DNA of 32,177 nucleotides from a virus, in the IMG/VR virus record IMGVR_UViG_3300027241_000018, positions 1 through 32,177 of that record. The stretch is one strand, 5' to 3'. Shown in pieces: positions 14,140 through 19,460 of this stretch. The notes below the pieces were generated by a model. It saw only the letters and a program-made list of their open reading frames with translations, searched no databases and was not told the DNA's origin. A program made the position numbers and the translations under genes. Within the stretch, counting starts at the first letter, position 1. Every line of letters starts with the position of its first letter.

Positions 14140-14727
14140 TTACAGAATACCTTCTATCTTCAATACCATCTCGTCAACATTATCGATACCAATCATGCTG
14201 TTGACATTCAGAGCCAACAACTTATCTTGAAGAGTTTGTTTCTCACGCTTCAATTGCTTTACGATTTGTTTGGCAGCATCAATAGTGCTTTGCTCAACAA
14301 CAGATGTTTCCACTGTGTTGTAACGATCGCCATAGATAGCACTGCGACCAGTAGCATCAGTTGGTGCAGTTTTCATCTTCTCGATACGAGCATTGATCTC
14401 ATCAAGAGTTTTGGCAACTGCTTTGGTAGCAACTGCGCTATAAACTGTGATCTTGGCATCGATCAACTCAACATCAGCGAGGATATCGCTAATACCATTG
14501 TTGGCATTTGCTTGAGCAACACTTTTACGAATGTTAAACAACGCAGTGTTCAATGCTACCTTACGAGTAACATCAGTGGCATAATCTGCCATTGCTTTCT
14601 CAAGACCACCAGCAATATCTTTGGTGTACTCAGTGATGGTAGCAGTATCGCTAACACCAGAACTAGAGATCGCTTTACGGATCTCGCTTTGCAACGCATT
14701 TGCTTTGCGTAGATTAATCATTTCCAT
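14140..14727 (-). CDS. Coiled-coil protein embedded in the tRNA array
   Basis: A 195-aa protein from the ATG at 14727, preceded by AAAGG at good spacing. The open frame to 14817 is read-through of tRNA-Asn. It is mostly helical: LRKANALQSEIRKAI at the start, a VTRKVALNTALFNIRK helix, and a coiled-coil C-terminal third (EQSTIDAAKQIVKQLKREKQ). No transmembrane segment or enzyme motif. It follows tRNA-Asn by 35 nt and is probably on the same transcript. Function unknown. Confidence 0.75.
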   Translation of the reverse strand: MEMINLRKANALQSEIRKAISSSGVSDTATITEYTKDIAGGLEKAMADYATDVTRKVALNTALFNIRKSVAQANANNGISDILADVELIDAKITVYSAVATKAVAKTLDEINARIEKMKTAPTDATGRSAIYGDRYNTVETSVVEQSTIDAAKQIVKQLKREKQTLQDKLLALNVNSMIGIDNVDEMVLKIEGIL

Positions 14728-14762
14728 ATCAAACCTTTCAAATAATAACAAACAACAAAAAC

Positions 14763-14837
14763 TGGCTCCAGTGGCAGGGATCGAACCTACGACCAATTGA
14801 TTAACAGTCAACTGCACTACCGCTGTGCTACACTGGA
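14763..14837 (-). tRNA. tRNA-Asn(GTT)
   Basis: Anticodon stem GTTGA/TCAAT, loop CTGTTAA gives GTT. Acceptor TCCAGTG/CACTGGA, discriminator G as expected for Asn, encoded CCA. Confidence 0.95.
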
Positions 14838-14857
14838 ATAATAAAAATATGTAAAGA

Positions 14858-14945
14858 AGAGCCTCAACCCTTCACTTGTAACACGGTATTAGTGAACTAA
14901 TTATCTTTCGATATTAGAGCCTCAACTCTAAACTTGTAACTCGGT
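14858..14945. repeat. Two 30-nt direct repeats in a tRNA spacer
   Basis: 14858-14887 and 14916-14945 match at 26 of 30 positions (AGAGCCTCAAC...ACTTGTAAC.CGGT). Between them is a hairpin that on the minus strand is ATC-GAAA-GAT, a GNRA-type tetraloop extended by CTAAT/ATTAG. This looks like a duplicated structured RNA unit rather than coding sequence. Confidence 0.6.
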
Positions 14946-14972
14946 TGCTGTAAACAGCATTTACAAAACTAA

Positions 14973-15054
14973 TTTGTGGCAGGTGAGGTATCTACTACTC
15001 AGGGTTCAAACCCCTATTCGTTGCCCATTCTCCTTTTACTTTCCTTACCACAAA
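14973..15054 (-). ncRNA. Structured tRNA-like block A
   Basis: An 82-nt block closed by TTTGTGG/CCACAAA, placed where a tRNA would be expected (2 nt after the tRNA-Asp CCA). It shares the TTTGTRGCAGGT...CYACAAA frame with block B at 16246-16350. It contains GGAGAATGGGC and a TTTGAAC loop like a Ser(TGA) 5' half, but no matching 3' half or CCA. A decayed tRNA or a phage-specific small RNA. Confidence 0.4.
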
Positions 15055-15056
15055 AC

Positions 15057-15131
15057 TGGCGACTCGTGGGAGAATCGAACTCCCGTGATCGGATAGACAA
15101 TCCGACGTAATGACCATTATACGAACGAGCC
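15057..15131 (-). tRNA. tRNA-Asp(GTC)
   Basis: Anticodon stem TCGGA/TCCGA, loop TTGTCTA gives GTC. Discriminator G typical of Asp, T loop TTCGATT, encoded CCA. Confidence 0.95.
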
Positions 15132-15330
15132 AAAATAAGTATAGGCTACTGGTTTCCAACCCAGCCCCTAATCGAGCAGTTACTCTGTCCATCTCCATTT
15201 ATTCTTTAGTCTGTGTGCAGTTGAGATTCTGCCTATCAGAGTCTGAGGGTTTTCACCTCGCTTACGGTTTTCTGCCACCGAACCTCTATCGCTAGTCAAA
15301 CGCTACTTTAACGAAAGTAGTAACGAGAAC
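15132..15330. other. Structured spacer with a tRNA-Ser-like half
   Basis: A 199-nt spacer without a gene. At 15148-15196 (minus) it reads as a tRNA-Ser 5' half: GGAGATGGACAGAG, a D-like arm, then anticodon arm CTGGG-TTGGAAA-CCAGT (GGA). No T arm or acceptor 3' strand follows, because tRNA-Asp begins soon after. A 7-bp hairpin CTACTTT/AAAGTAG lies near 15303-15320. Confidence 0.45.
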
Positions 15331-15423
15331 TGGTGGAGCAACTTGGAGTCGAACCAAGATTGTTTACCCAGAGGGATCAGATTTACAGTCTGAGGATGCA
15401 CACGCCATAGCATCAATTGCTCC
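15331..15423 (-). tRNA. tRNA-Tyr(GTA)
   Basis: Class II tRNA of 93 nt: loop CTGTAAA gives GTA, with a long variable arm (CCCTCTGGG) as in bacterial Tyr tRNA. Acceptor GGAGCAA/TTGCTCC, discriminator A, encoded CCA. Confidence 0.95.
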
Positions 15424-15427
15424 ATGA

Positions 15428-15576
15428 TATTAGTTTAGTATTATCGTGCCCATTTGCCAATAAAGGTGCTTCCTCTGGCGAGCGAGTGGCAGTTATATCA
15501 GACAGTGTCAGTCGCACCCTAACTGTCGAGTAGTGCATGCGTCCATACACGATACCTTGATAATACTAAACTAATA
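15428..15576. ncRNA. Candidate structured RNA with an 18-bp closing stem
   Basis: Perfect 18-nt inverted repeat: TATTAGTTTAGTATTATC (15428-15445) and its complement (15559-15576), extended inward by CGTG/CACG after a bulge. The enclosed sequence has further pairing such as GACAGT/ACTGTC. No ORF, and no tRNA features. It lies 4 nt beyond the 5' end of tRNA-Tyr, in the upstream direction. Strand unknown; the minus strand is likely from context. Confidence 0.55.
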
Positions 15577-15802
15577 CCACATTTAATTATACTGGGATGT
15601 TTGACAAAAATAACAGTTTTGAACCTGCCCTACCATGCCGTCCATGGACTTGTTTGTCAACCACATTACGTTCCAACTTTATCCAGCGTCCTCCTGATAT
15701 GATCTCAAGGTTTCGTGTAACTCAGCAGAGCCTAGCCGTCACTAGGATTTAGTTCTCTGCATAAATCACCTACTGGTATTGGCAACCCAATACAATTAAA
15801 TC
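15577..15802. other. Spacer with a mini-cloverleaf and nested hairpins
   Basis: A 226-nt gene-free stretch. 15601-15660: closing stem TTGACAAA/TTTGTCAA enclosing hairpins CCATG/CATGG and CAG/CTG, like a tRNA lacking one arm. 15725-15760: GCAGAG/CTCTGC enclosing CCTAG/CTAGG. 15776-15793: GTATTGG-CAAC-CCAATAC. No protein or standard tRNA found. Confidence 0.5.
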
Positions 15803-15877
15803 TGGTACTCGGTAGGGGAATCGAACCCCTCTTCCTGCCGTGAAAGGGCAGTGTCCTAACCGATAGACGAACCGAGC
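15803..15877 (-). tRNA. tRNA-Glu(TTC)
   Basis: Anticodon stem CTGCC/GGCAG, loop CTTTCAC gives TTC. T stem and loop GGGGTTCGATTCCCC perfect; encoded CCA. Confidence 0.95.
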
Positions 15878-16024
15878 ATGGTGATAGTTTCTTGAAGTGG
15901 AAACTATCAAAGCACTGAGTGGGAGAATGTAAGCGAGTTGCAACATTCAGACCACTTTGCCCTACGCTTTGTTTCGCAACAAAGACTCAGAAGGGACTTT
16001 TGAATTCCTAACCAACTAGACTAT
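15878..16024. other. Structured leader-like spacer
   Basis: No gene. Hairpin GATAGTTTC/GAAACTATC (15883-15891 with 15900-15908), then a branched element closed by CTGAGT/ACTCAG (15915-15920 with 15985-15990) holding hairpins GAATGT/ACATTC and CTTTGTT-TCGC-AACAAAG (15967-15984). It lies just downstream of the promoter at 16025-16053, so it would be the 5' part of that transcript. Confidence 0.5.
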
Positions 16025-16053
16025 ATTATACACCATCTAGGCATTGGTGTCAA
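16025..16053 (-). promoter_or_regulatory. Consensus sigma70 promoter inside the tRNA array
   Basis: Minus strand: -35 TTGACA (16048-16053), 17-nt spacer, -10 TATAAT (16025-16030); a perfect match to the bacterial consensus. It would drive the structured spacer, tRNA-Glu and the downstream tRNAs, reinforcing transcription in the middle of the array. Confidence 0.8.
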
Positions 16054-16079
16054 CAAGTATTTTAACTAACTTGCAACTT

Positions 16080-16153
16080 TGGAGTAGATGGTGAGAATCG
16101 AACTCACTTCCATGGGTTTGCAATCCAGTGCCTGTCCAACTGGCTCCACCTAC
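16080..16153 (-). tRNA. tRNA-Cys(GCA)
   Basis: Loop TTGCAAA gives GCA; discriminator T, the CysRS identity base. The anticodon stem has weak pairs at both ends. Encoded CCA. Confidence 0.9.
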
Positions 16154-16159
16154 ATAACT

Positions 16160-16237
16160 TGGTACCCCGAGTGAGATTTGAACTCACAACATTTCTCCTT
16201 TTGAGAGAGACGACTTTGCCAATTTGTCCATCGGGGC
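16160..16237 (-). tRNA. tRNA-Leu(CAA)
   Basis: Anticodon stem TCTCT/GGAGA, loop CTCAAAA gives CAA. Acceptor GCCCCGA/TCGGGGT with a final G-T, T loop TTCAAAT, encoded CCA. Confidence 0.92.
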
Positions 16238-16245
16238 ATAATGAA

Positions 16246-16350
16246 TTTGTAGCAGGTCGAACACAATCTGATTAAGTTGCGCCTCGATATTTAACGCCAC
16301 GCTGTGGTTCCGCAACACCCCTTACCCTAGCTCCAGGCTATGACTACAAA
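16246..16350 (-). ncRNA. Structured tRNA-like block B
   Basis: A 105-nt block closed by TTTGTAG/CTACAAA, 3 nt after the CCA of the tRNA at 16354. It shares its ends with block A (14973-15054). The minus strand contains GTGTTCGACC near the 3' end, like a T arm without proper pairing, and no CCA. Either a decayed tRNA or a distinct small RNA. Confidence 0.4.
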
Positions 16351-16353
16351 ACT

Positions 16354-16428
16354 TGGTGGGCAGACTGTGAATTGAACACAGACTCAATGAATTATGAGTT
16401 CACTGCTTTACCATTAAGCTACCTGCCC
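16354..16428 (-). tRNA. tRNA with CAT anticodon (Met or Ile2)
   Basis: Anticodon stem GTGAA/TTCAT, loop CTCATAA gives CAT; acceptor GGGCAGG/TCTGCCC fully paired except for wobble, T loop TTCAATT, encoded CCA. Third CAT tRNA of the array. If one of them is the lysidine-type Ile tRNA for AUA, this or the one at 13622 is it. Confidence 0.92.
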
Positions 16429-16434
16429 AAACTC

Positions 16435-16509
16435 TGGTACGGCATGCAGGAATCGAACCCACATTCGTAGGGTAGAAGCCTACTGTATTATCCATTATAC
16501 TAATGCCGT
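16435..16509 (-). tRNA. tRNA-Arg(TCT)
   Basis: Anticodon stem GTAGG/CCTAC, loop CTTCTAC gives TCT, reading AGA and AGG. Acceptor ACGGCAT/ATGCCGT, encoded CCA. Confidence 0.95.
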
Positions 16510-16516
16510 ATAAACT

Positions 16517-16593
16517 TGGTGCGGATACCGAGAGTCGAACTCGGAGAACTCAGATTTTAAGTCTGATATGTATACCAATTCCATCATATCCGC
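16517..16593 (-). tRNA. tRNA-Leu(TAA)
   Basis: Anticodon stem ending CAGA/TCTG, loop CTTAAAA gives TAA. Acceptor GCGGATA/TATCCGC perfect, encoded CCA. Short variable loop as in the other Leu tRNAs here. Confidence 0.94.
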
Positions 16594-16599
16594 AAACTC

Positions 16600-16689
16600 T
16601 GGTGGAAGATCAGGGAGTCGAACCCTGTGACCATATTCCTATAATCTACAGTTTAGCAAACTGCTGCATTACCGTCCTGCCCATCTTCC
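16600..16689 (-). tRNA. tRNA-Ser(GCT)
   Basis: Class II tRNA of 90 nt: stem CAGT/ACTG, loop TTGCTAA gives GCT. Long variable region, T arm CAGGG-TTCGACT-CCCTG, acceptor GGAAGAT/ATCTTCC, encoded CCA. Confidence 0.95.
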
Positions 16690-16696
16690 TAACTCT

Positions 16697-16771
16697 TGGT
16701 GCGTCCTGAGAGAATCAAACTCCCACTTCATCGTTCGTAGCGATGTGTAATATTCATTTTACTAAAGACGC
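16697..16771 (-). tRNA. tRNA-Arg(ACG)
   Basis: Anticodon stem CATCG/CGATG, loop CTACGAA gives ACG, normally edited to inosine by host TadA. T loop TTTGATT departs from TTCGANN. Encoded CCA. Confidence 0.92.
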
Positions 16772-16777
16772 ATAATC

Positions 16778-16869
16778 TGGCGGAAGACAGAGGAGTCGAA
16801 CCCCATCCGATTTCTCAGAACCCAGTTTTCAAGGCTGGTCGCAGGACCAACCCCGCTGCATTATCTTCC
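16778..16869 (-). tRNA. tRNA-Ser(TGA)
   Basis: Class II tRNA of 92 nt: loop CTTGAAA gives TGA; variable arm about 17 nt, acceptor GGAAGAT paired to GTCTTCC, discriminator G as in Ser, encoded CCA. Confidence 0.94.
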
Positions 16870-16875
16870 TTAACT

Positions 16876-16950
16876 TGGTACATCGTGACAGTTTCGAACT
16901 GCCGACCCTCTCGGTGTAAACGAGACGCTCTACCACTGAGCTAACGATGC
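16876..16950 (-). tRNA. tRNA-Val(TAC)
   Basis: Anticodon stem TCTCG/CGAGA, loop TTTACAC gives TAC. D arm and T loop TTCGAAA canonical, encoded CCA. Confidence 0.95.
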
Positions 16951-16957
16951 AAAACTT

Positions 16958-17031
16958 TGGTCTCCGATGCAAGAATCGAACTTGCGCTCCATGGTCCCAA
17001 ACCATGAGTGATACCATTTCACCAATCGGAG
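16958..17031 (-). tRNA. tRNA-Pro(TGG)
   Basis: Anticodon stem CATGG/CCATG, loop TTTGGGA gives TGG. Acceptor starts with C1-G72 and discriminator A, typical of Pro. Encoded CCA. Confidence 0.95.
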
Positions 17032-17039
17032 TAAAAACT

Positions 17040-17113
17040 TGGTGCCCCATGACAGAATCGAACTGCCGTAACCTGATTACAAAACAGGTGTAATGCCATT
17101 ATACTAATAGGGC
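17040..17113 (-). tRNA. tRNA-Thr(TGT)
   Basis: Loop TTTGTAA gives TGT. Stem CCTGT/TCAGG has a T-T mismatch next to the loop, the same defect as in the Thr(AGT) gene at 12693, so the two are probably related by duplication. Encoded CCA. Confidence 0.94.
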
Positions 17114-17119
17114 GAAACT

Positions 17120-17194
17120 TGGTTCCCGATAGTGGTAACGATCCACTCGCCTATCGCTTATCAAGCGATTGCTCTACCTCTGAGCTAATCGGGA
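17120..17194 (-). tRNA. tRNA-Ile(GAT)
   Basis: Anticodon stem ATCGC/GCGAT, loop TTGATAA gives GAT. The T loop is ATCGTTA instead of TTCGANN, an unusual change at a position normally modified to T-psi. Encoded CCA. Confidence 0.92.
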
Positions 17195-17199
17195 ATAAC

Positions 17200-17275
17200 T
17201 GGTACCGAGAGACGGGATCGAACCGCCCACACCTTGTGCTTCAAACAAGTGCTCTACCAACTGAGCTATCTCGGC
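17200..17275 (-). tRNA. tRNA-Phe(GAA)
   Basis: Anticodon stem CTTGT/ACAAG, loop TTGAAGC gives GAA. Acceptor GCCGAGA/TCTCGGT, discriminator A, encoded CCA. Confidence 0.95.
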
Positions 17276-17283
17276 ATAAAAAT

Positions 17284-17358
17284 TGGGGTATCGTATGAGA
17301 ATTGAACTCATGATGACGGAATCACAACCCGTAGTTTTACCACTAAACTAACGACACC
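17284..17358 (-). tRNA. tRNA-His(GTG)
   Basis: Loop TTGTGAT gives GTG. The acceptor has eight pairs, including G(-1) with C73, the hallmark of His tRNA. Encoded CCA. Confidence 0.95.
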
Positions 17359-17363
17359 ATAAT

Positions 17364-17437
17364 TGGTAGGGGCACAGAGAATTGAACTCTGGTTAATAGG
17401 TTAAAAGCCTACTACTTTACCACTAAGTTATACCCCC
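17364..17437 (-). tRNA. tRNA-Lys(TTT)
   Basis: Stem TAGG/CCTA, loop CTTTTAA gives TTT. Acceptor GGGGGTA/TGCCCCT with G-T wobbles at both ends, D stem ACTT/AAGT, encoded CCA. Confidence 0.94.
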
Positions 17438-17447
17438 CAAAAACTTA

Positions 17448-17542
17448 CCAAACAAAAACACATTGAGTAGGATTCGAACCTACATTTAATGCCTTACGAA
17501 CACCATCCTGACCAATTAGATGATCAATGTGTTTTTGTTTGG
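17448..17542 (-). ncRNA. tRNA-like element with a 19-bp closing stem
   Basis: Core 17460-17530 folds as a tRNA: acceptor ACATTGA/TCAATGT, D arm, T arm GTAGG-TTCGAAT-CCTAC. The best anticodon loop (TCGTAAG) has C33 instead of U33 and would read GTA. There is no CCA. The acceptor continues outward as a perfect 19-bp inverted repeat (17448-17466 with 17524-17542) whose outer end overlaps the CCA of tRNA-Gln. It may be a modified tRNA, a processing signal or a terminator-like structure. Confidence 0.55.
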
Positions 17543-17613
17543 CACCCGAAATAAGAATCGAACTTATACTAGCAGAGTCAAAGTCTGCTGTGCTACCACT
17601 ACACCACTCGGGA
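17540..17613 (-). tRNA. tRNA-Gln(TTG)
   Basis: Loop CTTTGAC gives TTG; discriminator G. The 1-72 pair is T-T, consistent with GlnRS preferring a weak first pair. First tRNA of the array in transcription order, about 30 nt after the predicted start from the promoter at 17650-17678. Its CCA is part of the neighbouring inverted repeat. Confidence 0.93.
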
Positions 17614-17649
17614 ACATTTGGTACGCAAATTTTTAAAGAACAGGGCGAG

Positions 17650-17678
17650 ATCTTATCTCATGTTGACACTATCGTCAA
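17650..17678 (-). promoter_or_regulatory. Sigma70-type promoter for the tRNA array
   Basis: Minus strand: -35 TTGACG (17673-17678), 17-nt spacer, -10 TAAGAT (17650-17655). A small inverted repeat GTTGAC/GTCAAC (17662-17667 with 17674-17679) overlaps the -35 and could be an operator. It lies just behind the terminator of the preceding gene. Confidence 0.7.
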
Positions 17679-17683
17679 CCCCT

Positions 17684-17722
17684 AAAACAAAAAACCCTCT
17701 AACTTTTCAGGTAGAGGGTTTT
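17684..17722 (-). terminator. Rho-independent terminator
   Basis: Minus strand: 11-bp stem AAAACCCTCTA/TAGAGGGTTTT (17691-17701 with 17712-17722), 10-nt loop, then a TTTTTTG tract. Ends the transcript of the small gene at 17748. Confidence 0.85.
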
Positions 17723-17747
17723 GGGAAATAAACTTTGTCTGTTTACT

Positions 17748-17966
17748 TTACTTTCCAAAAACCCCACTGTCCAACTCAATCGCAAATGTATACTGTGGGC
17801 GTGAGCATGTCCAACCACTATTAACTAGCGGTAGATGCTTTCTGCTTAACGAGGATATCATTTTCGAGTTCATGGTAGAATTATATTCTTCTTTCGGATT
17901 AAAGTCAAACTTACTTTTAACAACCTTACATTTCGTAGGGTTATCATTTATATAGGAGTTTTTCAT
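17748..17966 (-). CDS. Hypothetical small protein, own transcription unit
   Basis: A 72-aa protein from the ATG at 17966 (a GTG directly before it is possible). It ends SGWTCSRPQYTFAIELDSGV and has two Cys. It sits alone between a strong promoter (17980-18008) and a terminator (17684-17722), so it is probably well expressed early. The leader is only about 7 nt from the predicted start site, so initiation may be close to leaderless; the internal ATG at 17873 is an alternative. No known family. Confidence 0.55.
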   Translation of the reverse strand: MKNSYINDNPTKCKVVKSKFDFNPKEEYNSTMNSKMISSLSRKHLPLVNSGWTCSRPQYTFAIELDSGVFGK

Positions 17967-17979
17967 CACTACAGCACCT

Positions 17980-18008
17980 ATTATACAGTACTATTTGATG
18001 AAAGTCAA
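17980..18008 (-). promoter_or_regulatory. Sigma70-type promoter
   Basis: Minus strand: -35 TTGACT (18003-18008), 17-nt spacer, perfect -10 TATAAT (17980-17985). It lies right after the stop of the amidotransferase gene and before the small gene at 17748-17966. Confidence 0.8.
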
Positions 18009-18011
18009 CAA

Positions 18012-18575
18012 TTATTTTAAAAGAATTGCAACTTCTTCTGGTAGGACTGGCACGTCCATTCTCTCTGGATGCCACACAATGCCATAAATTGGCAGTGCTT
18101 GATGTTTGAATGCTTCGATTGTTTTGTCTGGTTCATGCATGGCAAGTGGAATCATTTGTGGACCAAGTTGTGTGATGGTCTGTCCATGATAACTATTGAC
18201 AAGAACTTTCTTGCCATCCATTGTTACTTCATGTTCACTGTTCTCATGCGTTGGTACAATGTTCCAATCAATCTGATTCTTTCCACCACTCAACTCATTG
18301 ACAACAAATGCTCCATGGCATATACCAAGGATAGGTTTCTTGCGTTTGATTGCATGGAGAAATAAAAGATTCTCTGTAACATTTCTTGCTACACTATCAG
18401 ATCCACCAGACAACACTAAACAATCAAAGTCGATAGTTTCATCAACTGTTCTTGTATTTGCATGGGGGATTAAATGATGATTGCCTAGGAAAGAATACCA
18501 GCTTCTTTCTAGGCAATCGAATAAAAAATTATTAGGAGGGATCCGAAAATCCCTCATTGAGATCAAAATTCTCAT
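18012..18575 (-). CDS. Class I glutamine amidotransferase-like protein
   Basis: A 187-aa stand-alone GATase1 domain: LVLSGGSDSV oxyanion-loop glycines (54-62), nucleophile elbow GICHGAF with Cys86, and His169/Glu171 in WHPERMD, giving the full Cys-His-Glu triad. It would release ammonia from glutamine or cleave a gamma-glutamyl bond (PuuD-like). It has no synthetase domain of its own. An asparagine-synthetase-like ATPase without its glutaminase half lies 2 kb upstream (20601-21626), so the two could work together (inference). Confidence 0.85.
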   Translation of the reverse strand: MRILISMRDFRIPPNNFLFDCLERSWYSFLGNHHLIPHANTRTVDETIDFDCLVLSGGSDSVARNVTENLLFLHAIKRKKPILGICHGAFVVNELSGGKNQIDWNIVPTHENSEHEVTMDGKKVLVNSYHGQTITQLGPQMIPLAMHEPDKTIEAFKHQALPIYGIVWHPERMDVPVLPEEVAILLK

Positions 18576-18591
18576 AACAAAGAAAGGTTAA

Positions 18592-19371
18592 TTAAGCAGC
18601 GAGTGCTTCCTTACCATTGAACTCAACACATAGATCACGATGTGGTTGACCATATCCTTCTACCATGATTTGTTGAACTTCTGGAGAAGCAGTCTTGAAA
18701 TCACCCAATGAAGTGCATGAACACTCAAATAGATCCCAAACCATTTCTTTAACCAAAGACAAACATTCGGCTTGTGCTTCTGGAGTAGTAACAATTTTCT
18801 CAAGCATCAAACGACCGATATTGCTATGGAACTTTTCGTCACGAGCAACACGATCATAACGCTTCTGAATGAACTCATCGCCAGCACATTGTGCCATTGT
18901 GTTCCAAACGTGAGAGGCACGACCTTCAGCCATGTACTGATACAAGTGCATCATGATTGGATTACCATGAGCCTCATACTTCTGGATCAAAGATGCGCCC
19001 ATACGGACATCAACTTTACCATAAGTTTCCCAGATTTTTTCTAGGTTTGGCTTTTCACCAGTTAGATGCTCAAGAACTTCGTATACAATACGGAAGTGCT
19101 CAGCTTCGTCCCATGCTTGCTTAGAAAGCAAACGGCACTCTTCTGGATCTGTTAGGGCTGGTAGTTCAGAAACTTTCTTAGAAAGTTCAATCATGTTCAT
19201 GCGCTCGTTAGAGAGACGAATATGGAAGAAGTTTTCTAGGGCTTCTTTATCTTTACCTTTTTCTGCAAAGAACTGACGAGTTTGGATCTCGGCAACTTTA
19301 TGTAAGGGCATGAAAGATTCCCATAGATCGTCTAAAAATTCTTTTGCTGGTTTAACTGTAGTAGCTGTCAT
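18592..19371 (-). CDS. Ferritin-like di-iron protein
   Basis: A 259-aa helical protein from the ATG at 19371 (AAAGGAAT upstream). The ligand pattern is that of a di-iron carboxylate four-helix bundle: Glu56, Glu89-x-x-His92 (WDEAEHF), Glu149 (MAEG) and Glu179-x-x-His182 (ARDEKFH). Such proteins act as oxygenases, N-oxygenases, hydroxylases or oxidases. I cannot pick a subfamily. A late-type TATAAATA box lies about 70 nt upstream. Phage examples are uncommon. Confidence 0.75.
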   Translation of the reverse strand: MTATTVKPAKEFLDDLWESFMPLHKVAEIQTRQFFAEKGKDKEALENFFHIRLSNERMNMIELSKKVSELPALTDPEECRLLSKQAWDEAEHFRIVYEVLEHLTGEKPNLEKIWETYGKVDVRMGASLIQKYEAHGNPIMMHLYQYMAEGRASHVWNTMAQCAGDEFIQKRYDRVARDEKFHSNIGRLMLEKIVTTPEAQAECLSLVKEMVWDLFECSCTSLGDFKTASPEVQQIMVEGYGQPHRDLCVEFNGKEALAA

Positions 19372-19437
19372 TTTTGTAATTCCTTTAAGTTGTTTACAAG
19401 TTAACGGTGATCCAAAAATTGGCACATCACACGATTC

Positions 19438-19445
19438 TATTTATA
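19438..19445 (-). promoter_or_regulatory. T4-late-like promoter box TATAAATA
   Basis: Minus-strand TATAAATA, identical to the T4 late consensus, between the solute-binding-protein gene and the ferritin-like gene. It places a start site about 60 nt before the ferritin-like ATG. Assumes this phage uses a T4-type late sigma/clamp system. Confidence 0.55.
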
Positions 19446-19460
19446 ACTTTTTTAAGTTAG

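Noticed and set aside
14995-15198. 67-aa frame on the minus strand
   Set aside because: It runs through tRNA-Asp and structured spacers and has no ribosome binding site.
15585-15620. Minus-strand TATAAT near 15585-15592
   Set aside because: The sequence 17 nt upstream is GTTATT, a poor -35, and it lies in a structured region.
15577-15802. Group I intron, tmRNA or RNase P RNA in the long tRNA spacer
   Set aside because: I looked for their conserved core sequences and tag-peptide frame and found none.
16503-17050. Frames of 68 and 73 aa on either strand
   Set aside because: Both are read-through of several tRNA genes.
13372-17613. Regular AACTTGG-like motifs every 75-90 nt, resembling a repeat-spacer array
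   Set aside because: They are tRNA CCA ends plus short spacers; each interval folds as a tRNA, so this is not CRISPR.
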